A stretch of 15,297 nt of DNA from Candidatus Marinamargulisbacteria bacterium SCGC AAA071-K20 (GTDB taxonomy: Bacteria; Margulisbacteria; Marinamargulisbacteria; GCA-2716485; AAA071-K20): the NCBI GenBank assembly GCA_003265975.1, contig QFBU01000032.1, positions 1 to 15,297 on the forward strand, given 5' to 3'. The notes under the pieces are model-generated. The model did not search any database. It had not been told where the DNA came from and worked only from the letters and a program-made list of their open reading frames with translations. This document shows, piece after piece, positions 1 through 7,241 of this stretch. Within the stretch, counting starts at the first letter, position 1. The number at the start of each line of letters is the position of its first letter. Both the position numbers and the translations under genes were made by a program.

Positions 1-168
1 CAAATTGTCCATAGACGGTCACGTTGTTTGAGTGTGATAGTTGCCCTTTTCGAATGATATGAACGGTTTCAATTAGCAATAGCAGTGTCATTCACTTTAA
101 TATCGGTTTCATCCATGCGCCAACTCGTCCCTACACATTTCTTCAATATCTCGATAGCTCAGGTGGAT
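1..168 (-). pseudogene. IS6-family transposase remnant, internally deleted
   Basis: Read on the minus strand, three short stretches in different frames match landmarks of IS6/IS26-type DDE transposases in the correct order. LSYRDIEEMC (about 132-161) is the N-terminal helix-turn-helix region. SWRMDETDIKVN (about 90-125) holds the first catalytic Asp within the family's SWRxDETYIKV motif. IETVHIIRKGQL (about 38-73) is the C-terminal end. The segments that should lie between them, including the other two catalytic acidic residues, are missing, and the frame changes at each join. The element is therefore inactive. It may extend left of the window. I see no terminal inverted repeat. The family assignment rests on remembered motifs only. 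Confidence 0.7.
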
Positions 169-757
169 AATTGTAATTTTGAATAGGCTTTTGAATCGAG
201 TTCGAGAATTTTTGATCCGGTGTCGTAATAATCCTTGTCAGCGTTTTGATGCTTTCCAATAGTCCGGGTAACCGAATCGAATTTTGCCTATGTATACTGG
301 GTTTGTGAGGATGTTATGAAGCTGGGCTACCGAGCTTTTATATTTGCTCAAACCAGAAAGCAAGTTTTCTTGAATTATGGCTTTTCTTAATGTTTTTAAG
401 GAATAGTTGCCTGTTGAATAGAGTTTAAACAATTGAATTACGATTGGGGCTGTATCGGGGTGTACCTCTATTGTGTGTAATTCTCGGTTGTTTATATACC
501 CAAATGGAGCAGCCCCTGGGTAACCTCCTTGTTCAACTTTTTCCTGTAGACCTTTTTTTACCTCTTCAGATAGGTTGTCGATATAATTCTTTGCCATGAG
601 GAGCTGGATACCGTGCATGAATTTTTGAGTCGACCTACTGTCTTTACTAATAATTTTGTTTTGTTTAACCAGGTGAATTGAAAGGTCTAGGTCCTCGAGT
701 GTTACATAGTCTTTAAAGTTCCGGTAAAGGCGGTTTGTCTTTTCTACTAAGACACCT
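162..757 (-). pseudogene. Large serine recombinase remnant lacking the catalytic domain
   Basis: The minus-strand frame from about 757 down to 238 begins mid-protein at LVEKTNRLYRNFKDYV and runs through KNYIDNLSEEVKKGL. It continues into the Recombinase domain (PF07508-type), with PFGYINNRELHTIEVHPD and NPVYIGKIRFGY. This is typical of large serine recombinases from transposons and integrative elements. The N-terminal catalytic domain with the nucleophilic serine is absent, replaced at about 750-760 by a fragment of another gene. After the in-frame stop at 238, positions 162-239 in another frame read KILELDSKAYSKLQ, resembling the C-terminal coiled-coil region of the same family. The zinc ribbon between appears deleted. 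The gene is dead. The leading MTLDLFAVYTTLFPG is read-through from the neighbouring fragment in the wrong frame. Confidence 0.8.
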
Positions 758-985
758 GGAAATAGCGTCGTGTAAACTGCAAATAGATCTAGCGTCATCG
801 CCTAAAGTGCCGCCTTGTACGACGTCGTAATTTGGCTTTGCTCCAGTACAGATAACTAAGTAATCGTAGTCGTATGACTTATCGTATCCAACAACCTTAC
901 GCTCTTCTGGCAGGATTTTTTGGATCTTATCTTTAACGGGTAAAATACCGCGCTTTTTTAAAAGCAAATCCGTATGGAAACTTAC
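755..985 (-). pseudogene. Sulfide:quinone-oxidoreductase-like flavoprotein fragment
   Basis: The minus strand encodes LLKKRGILPVKDKIQKILPE followed by a KSYDYDYLVICTGAKPNYDVV segment. YDYLVICTGAKP is the conserved ATG(A/P)-type motif of FAD-dependent pyridine-nucleotide-disulfide oxidoreductases. Its setting (PEERKVV, then GG near SICSLHDA) is most like sulfide:quinone oxidoreductase. Only about 75 residues survive of a protein normally near 400. There is no N-terminal Rossmann GxGxxG motif and no C-terminus, and the sequence runs straight into the recombinase remnant. It is a broken fragment, not a functional gene. SQR rather than another member of the superfamily is an inference. Confidence 0.6.
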
Positions 986-1087
986 TAAGGTTGTATAACC
1001 TTTTTACCCCTTGTAAATATATTGGGTATACGCCTTTAGACACAGCATACCTCTAATAAATAATATGGAACGTATCCCTCTAAAAAA

Positions 1088-1615
1088 TTAAGGCAACTTC
1101 TTCTTAATTTTTCGCTGTAAAGTTCGCCTGTGCATCCCCAAGGCTTCAGCCGTCTTAGAAATATTAAAGTTATTTTCTTTCAAGACTTGATGAATAGTCT
1201 CCCATTCTTGGTGTTTTATATCCTTTGTTTGCGTCGCGCCTTCTGCTTCTAAACCGGTAAGAGGTTGCTTATCAAATGACGCCAATATCTCCTGTATTCC
1301 CACAGGCTTAGCCAAATAGTAGGACGCGCCCAGCTTAATTGCGTCTATGGACGTGTTAAAACTTGCGTAACCAGTAAGAACGACTACTTTGGCTTCAGGG
1401 TTTTTCTCTTTGATTTTTGGGATAAGGCGCAAGCCCGAATTGTTTTTCAGATTTAAATCTACGATTGCGTGGGAAAATGAACGTGATGAAATGGCTAACT
1501 CTGCTTTTGAAAAATCGTCCACGGCAACAACCATAAATCCATTTCGAGTTAGTTGTTTGTCTAATATTTCCAAATAATCAGGATCATCATCTACCAATAA
1601 AAAGGACTTACTCAT
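1088..1615 (-). CDS. regA: Redox response regulator, RegA/ActR/PrrA family
   Basis: This 175-residue response regulator has an N-terminal receiver domain. The acidic pocket is D9-D11, the phospho-acceptor is D53 in AIVDLNL, the switch Thr lies in VVLTGYA near residue 81, and the conserved Lys is in LAKPVG near residue 103. A short linker leads to a C-terminal Fis-type helix-turn-helix (about 138-175, NISKTAEALGMHRRTLQRK). That helix is nearly invariant in the RegA/ActR/PrrA family, whose members control respiration, carbon fixation and other redox-dependent genes after phosphorylation by RegB. Length and domain order are normal for the family. The ATG overlaps the 3' end of the upstream sensor kinase by 8 nt, so the two are co-transcribed and probably translationally coupled. 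It is the last gene before a region of gene remnants. Confidence 0.93.
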   Translation of the reverse strand: MSKSFLLVDDDPDYLEILDKQLTRNGFMVVAVDDFSKAELAISSRSFSHAIVDLNLKNNSGLRLIPKIKEKNPEAKVVVLTGYASFNTSIDAIKLGASYYLAKPVGIQEILASFDKQPLTGLEAEGATQTKDIKHQEWETIHQVLKENNFNISKTAEALGMHRRTLQRKIKKKLP

Positions 1616-2861
1616 CGCGTTCTGCTGGCTCCATCATTAAACTTTCGAAAGGTATTCGTATGTCTGCTTTGGTACCATTTTCAACTTCAAAAGTAAGCGT
1701 TCCCTTCAATCTTTTAATCATAAAATTAGCCAATTTGAGTCCCATTCCCATTGTGGAAGAAGAAAAAGGAACTTCAAGATTTGAAATATTATTAATGACC
1801 TCATCAGAGACTCCGTTCCCTTTATCCTGAATACAAAAACACAAATGTTCATCCTTTGAAAAAATTAAAACATCCACATCCCCTGGCGACGCATTGGCAG
1901 AATTTTCGATGATTGTGGTAATCGATTGTTCTATTAGTTTCGAGGAAGAGATCTCGGCAGATTGGTCCAATTTCTTATCAACCGTTACTTTTACCCCCGG
2001 GTAATATTGCTTTGATTTTTCAACCAATTTTTCGATAAAAGCCCCCAAATCCTGGGGGGCGTCATCTTTAGTATGCTGCCGAAAGTTGCTAAGGGTATCA
2101 GTAATAATATGTTTACATCTACGAATCTGAGATCTAATTTTCTCTATGCGTTGATCCTTATCAAATTTGGGATGGTCTTGAATAATATCATCCAAATTGA
2201 GATGAATTGTGGACAAGGGTGTCCCAAGCTCGTGGGCGGTATTTGCCGCAACTAATCCAAATTCCGACACCAACGCATTTTCCTTCATCTGGTTCGTCAT
2301 CTGTTGGATCGTTAAATCTCGCTTTCGAATATTATTCGACATCTTCACCACAAAATAAGCAACTAAAACGGCACTTATAAGATAACTGACAATCATCCCT
2401 TGATAATGTAAATCACTAGAGTGCCCATGATGGGCATAATGCATCGGAATATGATTACCCGAAATAAAAAGATAGCCCGCCCCAGTCAAAACGACCGTGA
2501 CCCAACAATAAACAGGGGGAAGTAATATGGCCGCTAGAATGATTTGAATTAAATAGAGGCCCGTAAAAGGGTTCATCATCCCGCCCGTGCAAAAAAGTAT
2601 AGAAGTAAAAATAAGGATATCAAAAACCAGCTGCAAAAAAATAAAGACGGGCCTTTCCGTAAACGAAGATCTCTTAATAAAAACAAATGAAAGCAAATTA
2701 AAGGCAATCATTATGCCAACAGTCACAAATATCAAATGAATCGGAATTACCATGTAAAAAAAACGAGATGCTACCCAAACCAATGCCAAGGTGCCTATGA
2801 TGGCTATCCACCTCAAAACAAGAAGAAGACGCAGGTTTTTATGTTTAACTGACTGATCCAT
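1608..2861 (-). CDS. regB: Membrane redox sensor histidine kinase, RegB/PrrB/ActS family
   Basis: This 417-residue protein has about six hydrophobic segments in residues 11-175, then a histidine-kinase core. Diagnostic features of RegB are visible. GGMMNPF at residues 93-99 fits the GGxxNPF heptad linked to ubiquinone sensing. The H-box AHELGTPL has the phospho-acceptor H210. C249 in RRCKHI lies where RegB carries its redox-active cysteine. The ATPase domain shows the N-box (IIENSANA), G1 (DKGNGVSD) and G2 (GMGLKLANF). From family knowledge it autophosphorylates under reducing or low-oxygen conditions and passes phosphate to RegA, whose gene overlaps its stop codon. It is divergent from a TonB-dependent receptor across about 96 nt that contain a RegA-box-like palindrome, so autoregulation is plausible. 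Confidence 0.93.
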   Translation of the reverse strand: MDQSVKHKNLRLLLVLRWIAIIGTLALVWVASRFFYMVIPIHLIFVTVGIMIAFNLLSFVFIKRSSFTERPVFIFLQLVFDILIFTSILFCTGGMMNPFTGLYLIQIILAAILLPPVYCWVTVVLTGAGYLFISGNHIPMHYAHHGHSSDLHYQGMIVSYLISAVLVAYFVVKMSNNIRKRDLTIQQMTNQMKENALVSEFGLVAANTAHELGTPLSTIHLNLDDIIQDHPKFDKDQRIEKIRSQIRRCKHIITDTLSNFRQHTKDDAPQDLGAFIEKLVEKSKQYYPGVKVTVDKKLDQSAEISSSKLIEQSITTIIENSANASPGDVDVLIFSKDEHLCFCIQDKGNGVSDEVINNISNLEVPFSSSTMGMGLKLANFMIKRLKGTLTFEVENGTKADIRIPFESLMMEPAERDE

Positions 2862-2870
2862 TTTACTTAC

Positions 2871-2887
2871 TGCGACAATATGTCACA
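2871..2887. promoter_or_regulatory. Palindromic RegA/RegR-box-like operator in the divergent regB-receptor region
   Basis: The 17-bp sequence is TGCGAC-AATAT-GTCACA, with half-sites identical except for one base. Its inner 15 bp (2872-2886) fit the published RegR/RegA-type consensus GNGRCRTTNNGNCGC, as I recall it, with two mismatches. It starts 10 bp upstream of the regB ATG and about 70 bp upstream of the chosen receptor start, so it could serve both divergent genes. CRP/FNR boxes differ in spacing (TGTGA-N6-TCACA; here the gap is seven), which makes them a poorer fit. Binding is inferred. Confidence 0.45.
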
Positions 2888-2957
2888 TTTCTCCAAAAGA
2901 TATTTTCTGATATTCTTCATTCAGGCTGTATTTAGACACAAAAGAAAAGGTTTGGCA

Positions 2958-5063
2958 ATGAATCGATATCGTTTACTACCGTTAGTCATTTTTATACTTT
3001 GCTCTTCTCCGATAATTTCTGAGGAAAAAAATCAGGTTATCCAACTACCCGACATTGTTATTACCGCAACGAAAGAAAAAACCGAAAAGGCCAAATCAAC
3101 CCATTCAGTAAGCGGAATTGCAGAAGAGGAAATCCAGTCTGTATCCGCTTCGCATCCTGCTGAGCTTCTTAATCGTAGATCCGGCGTTCATATCAATAAC
3201 CTGGGTGGCGAATCACACATGACCGCCATTCGTGGACCCATCACAACCACAGGCATGTACCTTTTTTTAGAAAACAATTTACCCACCCGTCCATCTGGAT
3301 TCTTTAACCACAACGCATTATACGAAATTAATGTGCCACAAGCGGCTATGGTAGAAATAACAAAAGGCCCCGGAAGCGCACTTTATGGTAGCGACTCAAT
3401 TGGGGGTATTATCAATATATTCACAAAACCTGCTGGCGATAAAAGAACCCTTTCTCTTCACCCTGAAATAGGCTCATTTAAGTGGAATCGAATATTACTC
3501 TCGGCAACCGATAGGTTAGATTTCTTAGATACGGGCCTTCGGCTTGATTTAAATATTACCGACACGGGCGGCTACCGAGAAAACTCCGATTTTAGTCGGG
3601 TTTCAAGCACCCTTCAATTTGACCAATTTTTATCTAATTCGTTGCAATCAAGCACCGTACTTGCTTACACCACAGTTGATCAAAGTGGCATTTCTACCTT
3701 GAAAATAAACGACTACACTAACAATCCATCAAAAAATCTTTATTCCGGGAAAATCGGATACCGAGACCTATCTGCGTTAAGGGTTTCAACCGCGTTCGAA
3801 TTAGAAACAGACTACCTCCAAAAATTTTCGTTTATGCCCTTTTATAGAGACAACAACCTCACGATGATGCCTTCTTGGATGATCACATACGATCCCAATA
3901 TCCGAACAACGACTTTTCAATCCTACGGATTCCAGTCAAAAATAAGAACAAAATCTTCAGATTCAAAAAATGAATTTACCATAGGCCTAGATCTAGACTA
4001 CTCGCCCGCAACCTATACTGAAGACCAAATAACCGTCACAAAAAATGGCGATATCTACACAAGCCACACTGCGACGGGTACCAATTTATACGATTTTACG
4101 GTCAAACAAATGGTCCTATCACCCTATACCCAATACGCATGGCAAGCTTCTGATACCTTTCAGGTGGTTTCCGGGCTACGCTTTGACTATTACAACATCA
4201 ATTACGCAACCCCATTAGATAGCCTTAGCACTAATAACTTTAAAAAATATTATAGGCCTAATTCTCAAACAATTAAGCACCGGCACCTAAGCCCCAAAAC
4301 TGGGTTCACTTATAGATACCGACCTGAGATCAACTTTTTTGGAAACTATGGCCACTCCTTCAGGGTCCCCTCTATCTCCCGTCTCTTCAGATCAGGGTCG
4401 ACCCAAAATACAGACGATTTGAAGCCCGTTAAAGCAGATAATTTCGAATTAGGAATGCGAGGGAAAACCGATGGTTTTTCCTATGAGATAGCAGCGTATT
4501 ACATGACCAAGTCCGACGACATCGTTACCTATATCGATGGCAGTGATCGGAAAATAACCAATGCTGGAAAAACAGCCCATCGCGGAATAGAGATAGAATT
4601 TCAAAAATTATTCGGCAATGAAATTAAATTTAGAGTCGCTACGGGCCTCAGCCAGCATACCTACGAAAAGTTTAGCTATGTTTACTTTTCTAGAACGCAA
4701 TTTAAAAATGTAGAAGTCTATTTTGACAGAAATAAAGTCGCTTTTTCCCCTGACTACACCGCCCACATCGGGATGGACTACAACCCCTCTTGGCTTTCAG
4801 GACTTACGGCCTCTTTTGGTTTAAACGGAATTGGTCCGTATTTTACAGACGAAACAAATACCAACCGTTACAAAGGCCATTACTTGTTAAATATTCGGCT
4901 TAACTACAAGATTTCGAACCAGTTCAAATTTTACGCACGTATTATGAACGTACTTGATCAACGTTACTCGGTTTATACCTCCAATCAAGTAGGCGATACC
5001 GACATCGCCTACCGACCGGGAACTCCAAGACATTATTTTGCCGGGCTTAAGGTAGACATTTAA
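2958..5063 (+). CDS. TonB-dependent outer-membrane receptor
   Basis: Starting at the ATG at 2958 gives 701 residues beginning MNRYRLLPLVIFILCSSPIIS, a good Sec signal peptide with an AAAGG-like ribosome site 7-11 nt upstream. The frame is open back to 2880, but that would add 26 unconvincing residues and place the start inside the palindromic operator. A TonB-box-like DIVITATKE follows the signal. The plug domain comes next (PAELLNRRSGVHINNLGGE, AIRGP, then EITKGPGSALYGSDSIGGIINI) and then a long 22-strand-type beta-barrel ending in PRHYFAGLKVDI. Such receptors import iron-siderophore, heme, copper chelate or cobalamin using TonB-ExbB-ExbD energy. The downstream PepSY protein and ExbB-like gene fit a metal or siderophore role. 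The substrate cannot be read from the sequence. The last residue is Ile, not the usual aromatic. Confidence 0.9.
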   Translation: MNRYRLLPLVIFILCSSPIISEEKNQVIQLPDIVITATKEKTEKAKSTHSVSGIAEEEIQSVSASHPAELLNRRSGVHINNLGGESHMTAIRGPITTTGMYLFLENNLPTRPSGFFNHNALYEINVPQAAMVEITKGPGSALYGSDSIGGIINIFTKPAGDKRTLSLHPEIGSFKWNRILLSATDRLDFLDTGLRLDLNITDTGGYRENSDFSRVSSTLQFDQFLSNSLQSSTVLAYTTVDQSGISTLKINDYTNNPSKNLYSGKIGYRDLSALRVSTAFELETDYLQKFSFMPFYRDNNLTMMPSWMITYDPNIRTTTFQSYGFQSKIRTKSSDSKNEFTIGLDLDYSPATYTEDQITVTKNGDIYTSHTATGTNLYDFTVKQMVLSPYTQYAWQASDTFQVVSGLRFDYYNINYATPLDSLSTNNFKKYYRPNSQTIKHRHLSPKTGFTYRYRPEINFFGNYGHSFRVPSISRLFRSGSTQNTDDLKPVKADNFELGMRGKTDGFSYEIAAYYMTKSDDIVTYIDGSDRKITNAGKTAHRGIEIEFQKLFGNEIKFRVATGLSQHTYEKFSYVYFSRTQFKNVEVYFDRNKVAFSPDYTAHIGMDYNPSWLSGLTASFGLNGIGPYFTDETNTNRYKGHYLLNIRLNYKISNQFKFYARIMNVLDQRYSVYTSNQVGDTDIAYRPGTPRHYFAGLKVDI

Positions 5064-5068
5064 TAGAT

Positions 5069-6538
5069 ATGCTTTCTCTAAAATCACTTTTCAATTTTCA
5101 CGGAAAAACGGCCGTCGTTGTTTTAGGTGGCATGTTCTTTATCATTATGGGCATTTCAGGCATCACCCACCCCATAATGACTTGGATCGGCCCCAAATCC
5201 ATTCAATTTTACCCACCGAAAATGACCCTCACTACCGATAGCTTAAAAGCCATTCCAGTGATCCTAAGAACAAACAATATTTCTAACCCAACTATTATTA
5301 AAATCGTACCCTCAGAAAAAGAAGATTTCCTTCAAATCACAGAAAAGAAAAGCGCTACTCGGCGTTATTTTAATTTAGACACCTACGGTGAAATCCAAGG
5401 TCAGGACAAATTACAAGCCATATGGTTAGCCCGTTACTATACAGGGATCAGAACCCCCATTCGAAATATTTCATTGCAAACTGAATTTGACACAGCTTAT
5501 CCTAAAATAAACCGATTACTACCCGTTTATAAAATTGCCTTTGATGCCCCTAACAACCCCGTCACCTATATCTATACAGAAACAAATGCACTCGCATACC
5601 TTACAGACGATTTAAAAATTAGGTGCCAAAAAATATTTATCCATCTACACACGTTCAAATGGCTAGACGGAATCGAATGGTTACGTGTAATGATCATTGG
5701 GATTGGGGTCCTCTCAATATTGGGGCTAGGATTATCGGGGATCGCAATACTAATTAAAAAAAGAAAAGGCTTAGGCCCTCTATTTTCCACCAGACGTTTA
5801 CACCGGTTTTTGGGGTATTTTGTAAGTTTCTCTCTATTATTTTTTGCTATCAGCGGCGGGTATCATCTTATATATAGCACCTCAACCACCCCCATTTTTG
5901 GGATGAAACAAAGCGAACCACTCTTATTGGAGCCAGCTCACTTTTCTTCCGACTTCTCATGGATAAAGCCCTATAGAGATAAGGCCGTGAACAGCGTTTC
6001 AATAGTTCGAGGCCCCCAAAATGAACATTTCTATAGAATCGGAATTGCGCAGAAAAAGAGGGCGCATAAAAATAATTTTGATGGCATCCCTAGTGAAAAG
6101 AATGTCATTTACACAACTATTTCTGGGCATCTCTATCAGGACTTAAGCGATCTCGAAATGGCCCAACACCTTGCTAAATCATTCACAAGCAACAAAGTTG
6201 AGATCGGCCCTACAACCAAGGTAAAGCGGTTTGGCGTCTTTTATGACTTTAGGAACAAACGATTACCTGTATATAAAGTTGAAACAAATTCAAAAGACAA
6301 CAGAAGCCTATATATCGATACCGTTTCAGGTCTTTTAGTCGACCAAGTTAATAGATCGGGAAAGTGGGAACGGTTTTCATTTTCTTTTTTTCATAAATGG
6401 AATTTTTTGAGGGGTCCATTAGGCCGAAATGGCAGAGACATTGTTATGGTCGCCTTTGTCCTCTCAGGCATCTTCCTGAGTCTTCTAGGTTTTTTATTAA
6501 TGTGGCGAAACAAATTTAAAAAGAGGGACACCCCATAA
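5069..6538 (+). CDS. PepSY-domain transmembrane protein, metal/siderophore-uptake associated
   Basis: The 489 residues have four strongly hydrophobic helices at about 14-33, 204-229, 243-269 and 457-479. Two soluble, presumably periplasmic, regions lie between them. This is the layout of PepSY-associated TM proteins (PF03929-like, PiuB group). Histidines near the helices stand out: LHRFLGYF with GGYH in helix 3, and FFHKWNFLRGPLGR before helix 4. These occupy positions often conserved in the family, where they may bind heme or metal and support ferric-siderophore reduction. The gene starts 5 nt after the receptor stop, and its TAA shares a base with the ATG of the ExbB-like gene, so the three form an operon. 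The biochemical role is inferred from family context. Confidence 0.82.
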   Translation: MLSLKSLFNFHGKTAVVVLGGMFFIIMGISGITHPIMTWIGPKSIQFYPPKMTLTTDSLKAIPVILRTNNISNPTIIKIVPSEKEDFLQITEKKSATRRYFNLDTYGEIQGQDKLQAIWLARYYTGIRTPIRNISLQTEFDTAYPKINRLLPVYKIAFDAPNNPVTYIYTETNALAYLTDDLKIRCQKIFIHLHTFKWLDGIEWLRVMIIGIGVLSILGLGLSGIAILIKKRKGLGPLFSTRRLHRFLGYFVSFSLLFFAISGGYHLIYSTSTTPIFGMKQSEPLLLEPAHFSSDFSWIKPYRDKAVNSVSIVRGPQNEHFYRIGIAQKKRAHKNNFDGIPSEKNVIYTTISGHLYQDLSDLEMAQHLAKSFTSNKVEIGPTTKVKRFGVFYDFRNKRLPVYKVETNSKDNRSLYIDTVSGLLVDQVNRSGKWERFSFSFFHKWNFLRGPLGRNGRDIVMVAFVLSGIFLSLLGFLLMWRNKFKKRDTP

Positions 6539-6837
6539 TGAACGAATTAGGCACTCTATTTTTAAAAGGAGGGATAACCTCCATTCTTCTTGCAGCTCTA
6601 TATCTTGTTACGTTGGTTGTAATTGTAGAACGAAGCCTATTTTTGTATGTCAAACGTACCTATGCAGATGCCTTCCAAAAACAATTGGCGTTCTCAAAAG
6701 AAAAAAAAGACATCCGGTCATTTTATGAAAATGACACCTTTGATAAATACAAAAAATCTATTTTTTATCAAACAGCGAAACTTTTACTTACTTCATTTTC
6801 ACACAGTTTAGAACAGGAATTTAGAAAACAAAGTTAG
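6538..6837 (+). pseudogene. exbB: ExbB/TolQ/MotA-type proton-channel protein, truncated after 99 residues
   Basis: Residues 5-35 (LFLKGGITSILLAALYLVTL, then VVIVERSLFLY) match the first transmembrane helix of ExbB/TolQ proteins, including the FxKGG start and the IERxLFLY end. Residues 36-99 are a hydrophilic helical loop like the family's cytoplasmic domain, ending LEQEFRKQS. A full ExbB has roughly 200 residues or more, and its two further helices form the proton path. They are absent, and no downstream frame continues the protein. The sequence changes character at about 6830-6840. The start overlaps the PepSY stop codon (TAATG). I infer that exbB was cut by insertion or deletion. A short stand-alone homologue is less likely but not excluded. 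Confidence 0.65.
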
Positions 6838-7241
6838 TTGAAATGGCTCCATCCCATTATTATCTCAAATGTGCTCATTTTTAACTCATGAATTTTTTAT
6901 GTTATATCGGGCAATGAACTTAAATCTGAAGGTTTATTACCGGAAAGTAAAGTATGGCTGGGGTGGCTGGATTCGAGTCACTACTCGCTAGGGCTCGCTA
7001 TGACCAAGTCTGCCTCGCTTGCCGTTCCCTTCGGGAACTACCCCCCCTATTCGGTCGGCGCTCCTGGCTGTTCGAATCTGCGCTCCCACACCCACAAAAC
7101 AAAAAAGACAGCGTTGCTGTCTTAATTTTTGTGGCTGGGGTACTTGGACCAGATTAGAACTTTTTTTATGGCGGAAAAATCTGAGCTAGCCTACGCATAA
7201 TTCCGTCCCTATATCAAATTTCAAAAAGCCGCTAAAATAGA
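6838..7241. other. Non-coding, hairpin-rich junction with tRNA-3'-end-like words
   Basis: No credible gene lies in these 404 nt. The 10-mer TGGCTGGGGT occurs at 6955 and again at 7132. The first copy runs into GGCTGGATTCGA, and a partly inverted counterpart, TGTTCGAATCTGCG followed by CCCACACCC, lies at about 7067-7093. The words resemble antisense and sense 3' ends of tRNA genes (T-loop TTCGAAT, acceptor end), but the T-stem does not pair and no cloverleaf can be drawn. A terminator hairpin follows at 7092-7134. The 67-codon frame at 6954-7157 resembles the spurious proteins often called over tRNA-like DNA. The stretch from 7160 to 7241 shows nothing else except the AT-rich lead-in to the MBOAT remnant. 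Confidence 0.5.
7092..7134. terminator. Hairpin with T-rich tail, probable intrinsic terminator
   Basis: The core is a perfect 8-bp stem, AAGACAGC (7105-7112) with GCTGTCTT (7116-7123), closed by a GTT loop. It has an A-rich 5' flank and AATTTTT after it. An outer 8-bp stem, CCACAAAA (7092-7099) with TTTTGTGG (7127-7134), can extend it across an asymmetric internal loop. The A and T flanks would allow termination in either direction. It separates the broken transport operon from the MBOAT remnant. Confidence 0.7.

Noticed and set aside
2871..2887. CRP/FNR site reading of the palindrome
   Set aside because: The half-sites TGTGA and TCGCA are separated by seven, not six, bases, and the RegR-type consensus fits better beside regB.
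2880..2957. Longer N-terminus for the TonB-dependent receptor
   Set aside because: It adds 26 residues ahead of a good signal peptide, starts inside the palindromic operator and lacks a ribosome site.
7067..7093. Functional tRNA gene end
   Set aside because: The T-loop-like TTCGAAT is there, but the flanking five-base stems do not pair and no anticodon or D arm can be drawn.
6954..7157. Open frame of 67 codons starting MAGVAGFESLLARARYD
   Set aside because: It lies over the hairpin and tRNA-like words and includes the terminator. Similar phrases (xGVAGFExx) are a known artefact of translating tRNA-like DNA. It has no ribosome site.
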